Positions 1 through 8,027 of a DNA stretch of 13,101 nucleotides are shown one piece after another (within the stretch, counting starts at the first letter, position 1; each line of letters starts with the position of its first letter). This DNA is from Candidatus Omnitrophota bacterium (lineage in GTDB: Bacteria; Omnitrophota; Gorgyraeia; Zapsychrales; Zapsychraceae). The notes under the pieces are model-generated. The model saw nothing but the letters and a program-made list of their open reading frames with translations, made no database searches and was not told the DNA's origin. The stretch covers positions 1-13,101 of the forward strand of contig JAKQLT010000177.1 of assembly GCA_029567025.1 (NCBI GenBank), read 5' to 3'. Made by a program: the position numbers and the translations under genes.

Positions 1-169
1 GCGCCCCGCGTTTTTTTAATTCATTGAGAAGGGCTTCTTTTTTTCGTGTGTCACGCATCGTGGCGTAAACTTTATGGCCTTTGGAAGCAAAGCGCGCGGC
101 CATAAGTAGTCCAAATCCACTCGAACAGCCGGTAATTAAAATTACTTTAGGATGAAAAGTTGGTTTCAT
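1..169 (-). CDS. Short-chain dehydrogenase/reductase (SDR), N-terminal part only
   Basis: Partial gene running off the left edge; 56 residues are visible. It starts MKPTFHPKVILITGCSSGFG, which is the beta1 strand plus the Rossmann nucleotide-binding motif TGxxxGxG of classical SDRs (T13, G14, G18, G20). The stretch YATMRD (about residues 35-40) follows at the end of beta2; a basic residue here usually means NADP(H) preference. The catalytic YxxxK and the substrate part lie outside the window, so the substrate cannot be inferred. The ATG overlaps the aroC stop codon as ATGA, so the gene is probably translated by coupling at the end of the acnA-leuCD-aroC block. There is no separate Shine-Dalgarno sequence. 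The SDR assignment is safe; any more specific name would be a guess. Confidence 0.85.
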   Translation of the reverse strand, partial: MKPTFHPKVILITGCSSGFGLLMAARFASKGHKVYATMRDTRKKEALLNELKKRGA

Positions 170-1233
170 TGCTGAATGGTTTTTTGTTGCAATAAAGCAT
201 CTACTAAGGTAATGGCTATCATAGCTTCAACAACAGGAACCGCACGAGGACATATACATGGGTCATGGCGTCCAGCAATTTCTGCTGTTGTTTGTTTTCC
301 GTCTGTTGTTATTGTTTGCTGCGGTTGGCTAATCGAAGCTGTTGGTTTAATAGCCACACGTAAAATAATATTTTCGCCTGTTGAAATTCCGCCGGCAATG
401 CCGCCTGTATGGTTGCTGAAGGTTTTTACTTTATCGCCGTCTATATAATATTTGTCATTATTTTGAGAGCCGAGCAATTTGGAGACTTTGAATCCTTCAC
501 CGAACTCGACTCCTTTGGTAGAGCCAATAGACATGAGTGCGTGTGCTAATTTTGCATCGAGTTTATCAAAAACAGGATCGCCTAAACCGGCAGGACAACC
601 ATGCACAATCGCTTCAATAATACCGCCAATAGAATCTTGGTTTTTTTTCACTTCTTCTATTTTTTCTTCCATTAATTTGGCGGCTTGGGGATCTGGACAG
701 CGCACGGGATTATTTTCAATTGTCGCGTAGTCCATCTTTTTTGCGTAGATATCCCCAATCGCTAAGGTGTACGCAAGGATATTAATTTTATGTTGGTTAA
801 GGATTTTTTTAGCAATAGCTCCTGCCGCGACTCGTGCGACTGTTTCACGCCCAGAAGCGCGTCCTCCTCCTCGATGATCCCGAATGCCATATTTTTTCAA
901 ATAAACAAAATCCGCATGACCAGGGCGTAAAATATTTTTTATTTCTTCGTAATCAGCCGAACGATGCCCTTCATTAAGGATTAACAAGCCGATAGGGGTT
1001 CCGGTTGTTTTTCCTTCAAAAATGCCCGAAAGGATTTGAACCGTATCTCCTTCTTTCCTTTGTGTTGTGATTTTGCTTTGTCCTGGTTTGCGGCGATTGA
1101 GTTCAAATTGGATATCTGATGCAGAAATTTCTAATAAAGGAGGAACACCGTCAATCACAACGCCTAAAGCAGGGCCGTGGCTTTCGCCAAAAGAGGTTAT
1201 TTTAAAAATGGTTCCGAATGAATTTCCTGACAT
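166..1233 (-). CDS. aroC: Chorismate synthase
   Basis: Makes chorismate from 5-enolpyruvylshikimate 3-phosphate, the last step of the shikimate pathway, and needs reduced FMN although the reaction is redox neutral. The protein is 355 residues, normal for the family. Signature regions are present: FGESHG at residues 15-20 followed by IDGVPP, RPGHAD at 103-108, RGGGRASGRET at 121-131, and GRHDPCICPRAVPVVEAM near the C-terminus (321-338). The start follows from the N-terminus MSGNSFG, which matches the family. It lies 12 bp after the leuD stop and has no recognisable Shine-Dalgarno sequence (the upstream bases are AAAGTCTTTTCT), so it probably depends on translation of leuD. Its stop overlaps the start of the SDR gene. 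Pairing with leuCD puts aromatic and leucine synthesis on one probable transcript. The protein is full length and nothing is broken. Confidence 0.98.
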   Translation of the reverse strand: MSGNSFGTIFKITSFGESHGPALGVVIDGVPPLLEISASDIQFELNRRKPGQSKITTQRKEGDTVQILSGIFEGKTTGTPIGLLILNEGHRSADYEEIKNILRPGHADFVYLKKYGIRDHRGGGRASGRETVARVAAGAIAKKILNQHKINILAYTLAIGDIYAKKMDYATIENNPVRCPDPQAAKLMEEKIEEVKKNQDSIGGIIEAIVHGCPAGLGDPVFDKLDAKLAHALMSIGSTKGVEFGEGFKVSKLLGSQNNDKYYIDGDKVKTFSNHTGGIAGGISTGENIILRVAIKPTASISQPQQTITTDGKQTTAEIAGRHDPCICPRAVPVVEAMIAITLVDALLQQKTIQQ

Positions 1234-1245
1234 AGAAAAGACTTT

Positions 1246-1860
1246 TTATATTAACCAGGGTTTATTTTTCTTTAAATGTTCTTCGTAGATCTTAATTTTA
1301 TCTTCAAATTGTAATGTCCAACCGATGGCGTCCAATCCTTTTAATAAACAATCTTTAGAAAAAGGATTAATATCAAATTTATAATATTTTCCATTAGGGC
1401 CGGTAACGGTTTGAATCCGTAAATCAATAGAGATTTCAAATCCTGCTCTCCCTTTATCTTGTTTAAAGAGCTCATCGATTTCATTCGGTTTTAATTTAAC
1501 TAAAAGAAGGCCATTTTGCAAACTATTGTTATAAAAAATATCCGCAAAACTTGGAGCAATGATGGCGCGAAATCCATAATCTGTTAATGCCCAAGGTGCG
1601 TGTTCGCGGCTTGATCCACAACCAAAATTATCACGAGCTAAAAGAATAGTGGCCCCACGATAACCGGGTTTATTTAAAACAAAATCCGGGTTTTCTTTTG
1701 TGCCTTCATAATCTAAATACCGCCATTCATGAAAGAGATGTTTTCCAAAACCGGTTCGTTCAATCTTGCGTAAGAATTGTTTGGGGATAATTGCATCTGT
1801 GTCCACATTGGCACGATCTAAAGGAGCTGTTATTCCTGTATGGGTAATAAATTGTTTCAT
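1246..1860 (-). CDS. leuD: 3-isopropylmalate dehydratase small subunit
   Basis: Small (swivel-domain) subunit of isopropylmalate isomerase, which interconverts 2- and 3-isopropylmalate in leucine synthesis together with LeuC. The 204 residues match the E. coli-type LeuD length. Visible marks are NVDTDAIIPKQFL (18-30), the HLFHEWRYLD region (41-50) and the conserved NFGCGSSREHAPWAL (78-92), followed by IAPSFADIFYNNS (101-113). The start is supported by a good Shine-Dalgarno AAGGA at 1868-1872, 7 nt from the ATG, and by the ATGA overlap with the leuC stop. This is the bacterial long-type LeuD. The short archaeal/homoaconitase type lacks this N-terminus, so isopropylmalate is the expected substrate. 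Confidence 0.97.
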   Translation of the reverse strand: MKQFITHTGITAPLDRANVDTDAIIPKQFLRKIERTGFGKHLFHEWRYLDYEGTKENPDFVLNKPGYRGATILLARDNFGCGSSREHAPWALTDYGFRAIIAPSFADIFYNNSLQNGLLLVKLKPNEIDELFKQDKGRAGFEISIDLRIQTVTGPNGKYYKFDINPFSKDCLLKGLDAIGWTLQFEDKIKIYEEHLKKNKPWLI

Positions 1861-3254
1861 AAATATTTCCTTACATCTGCTATTTTACCTTCAATTGCTG
1901 ATGCGGCGGCTGTTTCGGGAGAAGCCAAATGTGTTCGGCTTCCTGGTCCTTGTCGACCTTCAAAATTACGATTGCTTGTCGCTACGCAACGTTGTCCAGG
2001 GTTTAGCTTATCATCATTCATGGCTAAACACATAGAACATCCTGGAAATCGCCATTCGAAACCAGCTTCTTTAAATATTTTATCTAATCCTTCTTTCTCC
2101 GCTTGTCGTTGGACGCGACCAGAACCGGGGACAACAAGCGCCATAATACCGGATTTTACTTTTTTCCCTTGCGCTATTTTAGCAGCAGCGCGTAAATCTT
2201 CAATGCGTCCGTTGGTGCAGGAACCAATAAAAACGGCGTTTATGGGAATTTCAGTTATTGGTGTTTTTGGTTTTAAATCCATATATTTAAGAGCATTTTG
2301 AGCCGCTGTCTTAGCTACGGAATCAGAAAAATCGTTTGGATCTGGCACAACGCTGTCAATAGATGTTTCTTGCCCTGGGCTTGTTCCCCAGGTGACTTGA
2401 GGTTTTATATCAGAGGCATTAATATTTAATGTTTTATCAAAATGAGCATCTGAATCGCTTTTTAATGTTTTCCAATATGAAACAGCTTTTTCCCAATTTT
2501 CACCTTTAGGGCAAAAGTCTCGTCCTTTTAAATATTCAAAAGTTATTTCATCTGGGGCAATCATCCCTGAACGCGCTCCTGCTTCAATGGTCATATTGCA
2601 AATCGTCATGCGGCTTTCCATGGATAAATTTTGAATCGTGTTTCCGGCATATTCAATAACGTAACCTGTTGCCCCAGCTGTTCCGATTTGTCCAATAATA
2701 TAAAGAATAATATCTTTAGCTGTCACGCCTTTTTGCAATGTTCCATCGACGGTTATCAGCATGGTTTTAGATTTATTTTGTTGTAATGTTTGAGTCGCTA
2801 AAACGTGTTCGACTTCGGATGTTCCAATCCCAAAAGCTAATGCGCCAAACGCCCCATGAGTCGCGGTATGAGAATCTCCGCATACAATAACCATTCCGGG
2901 TTGAGTTAATCCTAATTCTGGGCCGATAATATGAATCACGCCGTTATCCGGATGAAGATAATCATATAAAGTAACATTACAATCTTTGCAGTTTTTGGAT
3001 AACGTTTGCATTTGAATTTGGCATGCCTTTTCCATTTGAGAAATATCTTTGGTTCGGGTAGAAATATTATGATCCATGGTGGCAAAGGTTTTATGCGGGG
3101 CTCGGGGTTTTCGTCCCTTTAACCTTAAAGCTTCAAAGGCTTGTGGACTTGTGACTTCATGGACCAAATGTCTGTCCACATAAATAATCGGCATGTCATT
3201 CTGGCTTTCGCGAACCAGATGCGCGTCATAAATTTTGTCGTAAAGTGTTTTCAT
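1857..3254 (-). CDS. leuC: 3-isopropylmalate dehydratase large subunit
   Basis: Large subunit of isopropylmalate isomerase, carrying the [4Fe-4S] cluster of the aconitase superfamily. The 465 residues are the usual length for the E. coli type. Visible marks are YVDRHLVHEVTSPQAFEAL (25-43), CGDSHTATHGAFGALAFGIGTSEVEHVLATQ (125-155), the first cluster cysteine C346 in FIGSCTNGRIEDLR, and C406/C409 in FPGCSMC; then SNRNFEGRQG (427-436). The start MKTLYDKIYDAHLV aligns with the canonical LeuC N-terminus, so the ATG at 3254 is very likely correct. No Shine-Dalgarno sequence precedes it. A strong promoter lies immediately upstream, suggesting a leaderless mRNA. leuA and leuB are not in the window. 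Confidence 0.98.
   Translation of the reverse strand: MKTLYDKIYDAHLVRESQNDMPIIYVDRHLVHEVTSPQAFEALRLKGRKPRAPHKTFATMDHNISTRTKDISQMEKACQIQMQTLSKNCKDCNVTLYDYLHPDNGVIHIIGPELGLTQPGMVIVCGDSHTATHGAFGALAFGIGTSEVEHVLATQTLQQNKSKTMLITVDGTLQKGVTAKDIILYIIGQIGTAGATGYVIEYAGNTIQNLSMESRMTICNMTIEAGARSGMIAPDEITFEYLKGRDFCPKGENWEKAVSYWKTLKSDSDAHFDKTLNINASDIKPQVTWGTSPGQETSIDSVVPDPNDFSDSVAKTAAQNALKYMDLKPKTPITEIPINAVFIGSCTNGRIEDLRAAAKIAQGKKVKSGIMALVVPGSGRVQRQAEKEGLDKIFKEAGFEWRFPGCSMCLAMNDDKLNPGQRCVATSNRNFEGRQGPGSRTHLASPETAAASAIEGKIADVRKYL
1868..1872 (-). promoter_or_regulatory. Shine-Dalgarno of leuD
   Basis: Reads AAGGA on the minus strand, 7 nt before the leuD ATG and inside the last codons of leuC. It is one of only three clear Shine-Dalgarno sites in the window, and it supports the chosen start. 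Confidence 0.8.
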
Positions 3255-3263
3255 AATTTGAGA

Positions 3264-3292
3264 ATTCTATATGAATCGTGAAACCTTGTCAA
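3264..3292 (-). promoter_or_regulatory. Sigma70-type promoter of leuC
   Basis: On the minus strand TTGACA (3287-3292) is followed after exactly 17 bp by TAGAAT (3264-3269): a perfect -35 box and a 5/6 match at -10. Only 9 bp (TCTCAAATT) separate the -10 box from the leuC ATG. Transcription should therefore begin within about 1-4 nt of the start codon. The promoter sits in the 66-bp acnA-leuC gap, so leuCD-aroC can be transcribed apart from acnA. Confidence 0.75.
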
Positions 3293-3320
3293 CGGATACT
3301 ACATCAGATGTGTTTCTTGG

Positions 3321-5966
3321 TTAAAGCAGTTTGCGTAAAACGGTTTTTAAAATGCCGCCATTACGAAAATAATCAATTTCAACAGGCGTATCCAGCCGAA
3401 CGGTCATAGAGAAATTTTTTATAGATCCGTCAGCACTTTTGGCGAAAACTTGAATCGTTTGGCGTGGCTCTAAATTATTATAAATGCCATCAAAATCAAA
3501 TATTTCATCTCCTTTTAATCCTAATTTTTCAGCCGATTCTCCATTCTGAAATTCCAAGGGTAAAATGCCCATGCCGGCCAAATTGCTTCGATGAATGCGC
3601 TCGAAACTTTCCGCTAACACAGCTTTAATGCCTAAAAGCGCTGGGCCTTTAGCCGCCCAATCGCGGCTTGATCCGGTTCCGTATTCTTTTCCTGCAAGGA
3701 CAATTAAAGATGTTTTATCTTTTTTATATTTTTCCGATGCGTCGAAAATGCTCATCAACTCTTTAGTCGGTAAATATGTTGTCCAGCTTCCTTCTTTCCA
3801 TGGAGCAAGCTGATTTTTTAATCGAATATTGGCAAATGTTCCCCGTGCCATAATTTGATCATTGCCACGGCGGGAGCCATAACTATTAAAATCTTCTTGT
3901 TCTACGCCTTTTTTTAATAAAAATTTTCCGGCAGGGCTGTGACGGGCAATATCACCAGCGGGTGAAATATGATCCGTGGTAATAGAGTCGCCGACTTTCA
4001 CAAGAACTCTTGCGTTTTTAATAGTTTCAATATCCTCTGGTGTTTTTTTCATTTCCATAAAATATGGCGGCTCTTGAATATAAGTACTTTGCTTATTCCA
4101 TTTATACAACAACTCTTTATTTTCTTTGATATCATTCCACTCTTTATTGCCTTTAAAAACATCTTTATATTTTTTAGTGAAGGCTGAAGACGTTACATGT
4201 TTTTTTATAATTTTTAAAATTTCGTTTTGTGATGGCCAGATATCTTTTAAATAAATTTCTTTTCCTTTATTATTTTTTCCTAATGGTTCTTTGATGAGAT
4301 CGATCCCGACATTTCCCGCTAAGGCATAGGCAATGACAAGCGCGGGACTGGCTAAATAATTTAATTGCGTATGAGGACAAATGCGTCCTTCAAAATTTCT
4401 ATTCCCGCTTAAAACACTCGCGACGGTTAGATTTTCTTTTTTTATTTTTTCAATAATTTTTTCCGCTAAAGGGCCACTGTTGCCGATACACGTGGCGCAT
4501 CCATAGCCAATAATGTGAAAATTTAATTCTTCTAAATATTTTAAAAGATTCGCGTTCTTTAAATATTCCTCAATAACTTGTGAGCCAGGGGCAAAACTGG
4601 GTTTAACAAAGTCTTTTATCTGTAACCCTTTTTCAACAGCTTTTTGAGCTAACAAGCCTGCTTCGATCATTAGCGAGGGATTGGAGGTGTTGGTGCAACT
4701 TGTTATTGATGCGATAACAACAGAGCCATTAGTAATTTTTTCTATGTTTTGCGTGGATATGGATGATGATGTTTGTTTTTCAAAAGCGTTTTTCATGTCG
4801 GATAATGGAATTCTATCTTGCGGACGTTTTGGGCCAGCTAAAGATGGAACAATGGTTGCTAAATCCAATCTTAATGTATCGCTATATTGTACCGGTTTTT
4901 GTTTTCCGTCGTAGAAAAATCCTTGTTCTTTCATATAGCCTTCGATTAAGACCACATCTTCTTTTTTTCTGCCGGTCAGCTGGTAATAATTGATTGTTTC
5001 CTGATCAATCGGAAAGATCCCTAAAGTCGCTCCATATTCCGGTGCCATATTGGAAATAACTGCACGGTCAGGTAAAGTTAAAGAACGTAATCCTTCACCA
5101 TAAAATTCCACAAATTTATCCACAACGCCTTTTTGGCGCAACATTTGAACCACCGTTAAAACGAGATCTGTCGCGTTGACATTTTCGGCAAGTTTTCCGT
5201 TAAGCTCAAAGCCGATCACTTCAGGTAATAACATATAAATCGGTTCACCTAACATAACGGCTTCAGCCTCAATGCCCCCTATGCCCCAACCGACAATTCC
5301 AAGACCATTGATCATCGTTGTATGGCTGTCGGTGCCAACGACGCTGTCCGGATAAACCAAAGGGCCTTTATTTGTTTTCTTTTGTAAAACGCCTTTCGCT
5401 AAATATTCTAAATTGATTTGATGAATAATACCGGTGGCCGGCGGAATAACGCGAAAATTATTAAAAGCTTTTTGTCCCCATTTGAGGAATTGGTAGCGCT
5501 CTTTATTGCGTTTAAATTCCAGAGAAAGATTTTTTTTAAAGGCCTCTTTACTTCCGGAAAAATCCACTTGTAAAGAATGGTCAATAATTAAATCGCAAGG
5601 AACAAGCGGATTGATTTTTTTATAATCGCCATTTAATCTTTTCATGGCTGAACGCATCGAGGCTAAATCCACCACACAGGGTACGCCTGTAAAATCTTGC
5701 AAAATGACACGGCCGGGTTTAAACGCGATTTCTTTTTTTTCTTTTATTTCCGGCGACCAGCTTAGAATATTTTTAATATCATTAAGAGTGATTTGATAAT
5801 CATCAAAATTGCGCAAGGCGCTTTCCAAAAGGATTTTGATTGAGAATGGCAAATGAGCGGTTGTGCCTAAATTTAATTTCTCAAATTCTTTAAAGCTGAT
5901 ATATGTGTATTTTTTAGATTTGATTTTTAATGTTTTTTGAAGAGATTTTACAACTTCGCGGTTCAT
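3321..5966 (-). CDS. acnA: Aconitate hydratase A (monomeric aconitase)
   Basis: Interconverts citrate and isocitrate through cis-aconitate in the cytoplasm (TCA cycle, or the route to 2-oxoglutarate for glutamate). The 881 residues are close to the AcnA/IRP1 family length of about 890-900. Domains 1-3 hold GRVILQDFTGVPCVVDLASMR (about 85-105), GTDSHTTMINGLGIVGWGIGGIEAE (211-235) and the cluster cysteines C424 (SCTNTSNPS) and C490/C493 (YGCATCIGNSGPL), then SGNRNFEGR (520-528). The C-terminal swivel domain has GDSITTDHISPAGDI (659-673), FNSYGSRRGND (693-703) and GKEYGTGSSRDWAAKGP (759-775). The start has a good ribosome binding site. The gene lies beside leuCD, its distant two-subunit relatives. 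It is intact. Confidence 0.98.
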   Translation of the reverse strand: MNREVVKSLQKTLKIKSKKYTYISFKEFEKLNLGTTAHLPFSIKILLESALRNFDDYQITLNDIKNILSWSPEIKEKKEIAFKPGRVILQDFTGVPCVVDLASMRSAMKRLNGDYKKINPLVPCDLIIDHSLQVDFSGSKEAFKKNLSLEFKRNKERYQFLKWGQKAFNNFRVIPPATGIIHQINLEYLAKGVLQKKTNKGPLVYPDSVVGTDSHTTMINGLGIVGWGIGGIEAEAVMLGEPIYMLLPEVIGFELNGKLAENVNATDLVLTVVQMLRQKGVVDKFVEFYGEGLRSLTLPDRAVISNMAPEYGATLGIFPIDQETINYYQLTGRKKEDVVLIEGYMKEQGFFYDGKQKPVQYSDTLRLDLATIVPSLAGPKRPQDRIPLSDMKNAFEKQTSSSISTQNIEKITNGSVVIASITSCTNTSNPSLMIEAGLLAQKAVEKGLQIKDFVKPSFAPGSQVIEEYLKNANLLKYLEELNFHIIGYGCATCIGNSGPLAEKIIEKIKKENLTVASVLSGNRNFEGRICPHTQLNYLASPALVIAYALAGNVGIDLIKEPLGKNNKGKEIYLKDIWPSQNEILKIIKKHVTSSAFTKKYKDVFKGNKEWNDIKENKELLYKWNKQSTYIQEPPYFMEMKKTPEDIETIKNARVLVKVGDSITTDHISPAGDIARHSPAGKFLLKKGVEQEDFNSYGSRRGNDQIMARGTFANIRLKNQLAPWKEGSWTTYLPTKELMSIFDASEKYKKDKTSLIVLAGKEYGTGSSRDWAAKGPALLGIKAVLAESFERIHRSNLAGMGILPLEFQNGESAEKLGLKGDEIFDFDGIYNNLEPRQTIQVFAKSADGSIKNFSMTVRLDTPVEIDYFRNGGILKTVLRKLL

Positions 5967-5972
5967 GTGGAG

Positions 5973-5979
5973 CTCCCTT
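5973..5979 (-). promoter_or_regulatory. Shine-Dalgarno of acnA
   Basis: Reads AAGGGAG on the minus strand, 6 nt before the acnA ATG. It confirms the start and is the strongest ribosome binding site in the window. Confidence 0.8.
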
Positions 5980-6011
5980 AAAATAAAGATTTTTGATGAA
6001 TAAGACGCGTT

Positions 6012-6040
6012 ATTATATTAAATGCTTTTATTGGCGTCAA
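6012..6040 (-). promoter_or_regulatory. Sigma70-type promoter of acnA
   Basis: On the minus strand TTGACG (6035-6040) is followed after 17 bp by a perfect TATAAT (6012-6017). The predicted start near 6005 gives a leader of about 39 nt that includes the acnA Shine-Dalgarno. It lies in the 154-bp divergent region shared with the radical SAM gene. Confidence 0.75.
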
Positions 6041-6067
6041 TGATGGTTTTGAAAAATAAAAATCTTC

Positions 6068-6096
6068 TTGAATTACGATAAAGATATCTTTAGTAT
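6068..6096 (+). promoter_or_regulatory. Possible promoter of the radical SAM gene
   Basis: TTGAAT (6068-6073), a 17-bp spacer, then TAGTAT (6091-6096); each box matches the sigma70 consensus at 4/6. The predicted start near 6103 would leave a leader of about 18 nt with the weak purine stretch AAAAGAG before the ATG at 6121. The position fits, but the match is only moderate. Confidence 0.4.
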
Positions 6097-6120
6097 GAAT
6101 CAAAGAAAAGAGCTTTATTT

Positions 6121-7566
6121 ATGAAAATTTGCATTTTGAATCCTTCCTTTGGTGAGAATTTTGTTCGTGTCGCCCGTTGGGCCGCTAAATCACGCGGACG
6201 CGTGCAACGTCATCCGGAATATCTTTTGACAGCCGCGAAAATTTTAATGAATGCGGGTCATCAGGTTTCATTCGTTGAAGCTGCGGCGCGAAATTTTTCG
6301 GTAGAAAAAACTTTAAAAGTTGTTGCAGAATTATCCCCTTCCCTTTTAGTCATTCATGCCACGACTCCATCTATTTATAATGATATTGAACAAGCAAAAG
6401 TTATTAAAGAGCGAACTCATTGTAAAGTCGTCTTTGTCGGCCAGCATGTGACTGCGGAAGTTGAAAATACTTTTAAAATAGCACAAGATGCTGTGGATTA
6501 TATTTTACGCGGAGAATACGATGAAACGCTTTATGATTTATCCCAAGGCCTTCCTGTTGAAGAAATTTTAGGCCTATCTTATTTTAATGGCGTGAGTGTT
6601 AGCCATAATCCAGCCCGTCCCCCATTAGATGTTAATACGCTTCCTTTCCCTGCGTGGGAATTAATCAAGCCAGAATGGTATCCGGATGCCGGTAAGAAAT
6701 TCCCTTTTTTAACACTTATGACGGGTCGCGGGTGTAATAATGCGTGCAGTTTTTGCCGTGATCCGCAATTGATGTATGGGCATCATTTACGATTACGAGA
6801 TGTTAAAAAAGTTGTGGATGAAATAGAGTATGATCTGAATCTTTATCCGCAGATTCGCGAGATCATGTTTGAAACAGACACTTTTACAGCGAATCGCGAT
6901 CATGTCATGGGCATTTGTGAAGAAATTATCAAGCGCCGTTTAAATAATCGAATCACTTTTTCTTGTAATGTTCGAGTTGATATCGATTTATCTCTTTTAC
7001 CGTTGATGAAAAAAGCAGGATTCCGTATGTTAATGGTAGGATATGAGTTTGGTTATGACGAGGCTTTAAAAGCTGTTAATAAAGGGCGCGTCTCGGTGGC
7101 CATGGCCAGAGAATTTACAAAAACAGCGCACAAATTAGGCTTTACAACGCATGGGTGTTTTATGATTGGCGCACCGGGAGAAACTCAAAAAACAGCTCAA
7201 AAAACCATTGATTTTGCAAAAAGCTTGCCTTTGGATACTATTCAGATAACCGGAATCGCGGTTTATCCTGGAACCAGGATGTATCTTTGGGCTAAAGAAA
7301 ACAACTTTCTCATTACGCATGATTGGCGGGATTGGTTAACAGTCGAACGTGAGCAAAAAACACTTTTGAGTTATCCGCAATTTTCTAACCAACAGATCGA
7401 TGAGTTTATTGATAAAGGATTAAAAGAATTTTATTTGCGGCCTAAACAAATATTTCAAATGCTTTTTTCTATTCGGTCTTTCGGAGATTTTTTGCGAAAG
7501 TTATACGGATTAAAAGCTTTTGCGGATTATTTTTTAAAGAAAATTTCTCGCCAGCCTCGATCTTAG
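6121..7566 (+). CDS. B12-binding-type radical SAM protein, substrate unknown
   Basis: Member of the large family of radical SAM enzymes with an N-terminal cobalamin-binding-type domain (481 residues). Residues 1-130 look like the Rossmann-type B12 domain (MKICILNPSF, then HPEYLLTAAKILMNAGHQVSF, VIHATTPSIYNDI, VVFVGQHVTAE). No DxHxxG motif is seen, as is usual for this class. The radical SAM core begins at FLTLMTGRGCNNACSFC, with the cluster triad C205-x3-C209-x2-C212. Later core strands include EIMFETDTF (247-255), MLMVGYEFG (303-311) and GCFMIGAPGET (345-355). Some family members are methyltransferases, others do ring chemistry. This one sits alone on the plus strand, so neighbours give no clue to its substrate. 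It ends in a 4-bp convergent overlap with the next gene. Confidence 0.9.
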   Translation: MKICILNPSFGENFVRVARWAAKSRGRVQRHPEYLLTAAKILMNAGHQVSFVEAAARNFSVEKTLKVVAELSPSLLVIHATTPSIYNDIEQAKVIKERTHCKVVFVGQHVTAEVENTFKIAQDAVDYILRGEYDETLYDLSQGLPVEEILGLSYFNGVSVSHNPARPPLDVNTLPFPAWELIKPEWYPDAGKKFPFLTLMTGRGCNNACSFCRDPQLMYGHHLRLRDVKKVVDEIEYDLNLYPQIREIMFETDTFTANRDHVMGICEEIIKRRLNNRITFSCNVRVDIDLSLLPLMKKAGFRMLMVGYEFGYDEALKAVNKGRVSVAMAREFTKTAHKLGFTTHGCFMIGAPGETQKTAQKTIDFAKSLPLDTIQITGIAVYPGTRMYLWAKENNFLITHDWRDWLTVEREQKTLLSYPQFSNQQIDEFIDKGLKEFYLRPKQIFQMLFSIRSFGDFLRKLYGLKAFADYFLKKISRQPRS

Positions 7567-8006
7567 CCCTTGGATGTGTTTTTTAAATCTTGCCTGGGGA
7601 AAAAACAGTTTATCTTAAAAATAATTATCGAAATAACAGCACCCCTTAATATTTTATCAAGGAAAAAAATATATTCTGGCGTTCTGTGAATATAGTGAAA
7701 GATAAAGATAAATAAAAAAATAGAAAGAAATGAAAGCAAAAATATTTTTTTGGCTTTGGGAGTTCTTTTTTTATAAATACGGTGAGAGACGAGAAAATAA
7801 ATAATTTTAAAAATAAACGCTGTTATTTTTAAGGCTACGGGTAGTTGGAAAAATGCTATTAGAAGAAAAGTGATGCCGAAAATAATATTCGACAACGCTA
7901 AATGTTTTTTAAATAAATCGTTTGTTGGAAAGTTTTCAAACCGCGCCCAGATATAGGTTGGATAAAAAATATTAAAAGAAATTCCGATAAAGATAATTTC
8001 GAGCAT
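7563..8006 (-). CDS. Hypothetical polytopic membrane protein
   Basis: Not recognised. The 147 residues are very hydrophobic and rich in Phe and Ile. By eye there are four or five membrane segments at about residues 2-19, 37-53, 57-74, 88-105 and perhaps 118-132. Basic loops lie between them (RIYKKRTPKAKK at 76-87). No motif was seen. The gene is the third of a minus-strand cluster, 21 nt after the stop of the 56-residue membrane protein and in the same frame as it. The start has no Shine-Dalgarno sequence. Its stop overlaps the stop region of the convergent radical SAM gene. It is probably real, because of its length, membrane pattern and tight placement, but weaker than its neighbours. Confidence 0.62.
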   Translation of the reverse strand: MLEIIFIGISFNIFYPTYIWARFENFPTNDLFKKHLALSNIIFGITFLLIAFFQLPVALKITAFIFKIIYFLVSHRIYKKRTPKAKKIFLLSFLSIFLFIFIFHYIHRTPEYIFFLDKILRGAVISIIIFKINCFFPRQDLKNTSKG

Positions 8007-8027
8007 AGATTTTTTAAAAGGACAGTT

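Noticed and set aside
176..448. Plus-strand open frames opposite aroC, leuC, acnA and nfnB (such as 176-448 and 1840-2301)
   Set aside because: They lie antisense to strongly conserved genes, have no recognisable protein features and follow from codon composition.
3301..3311. 11-bp palindrome ACATC-a-GATGT just upstream of the leuC -35 box, as a possible operator
   Set aside because: Five-base arms with a one-base centre are expected about a dozen times by chance in 13 kb, and nothing else supports binding.
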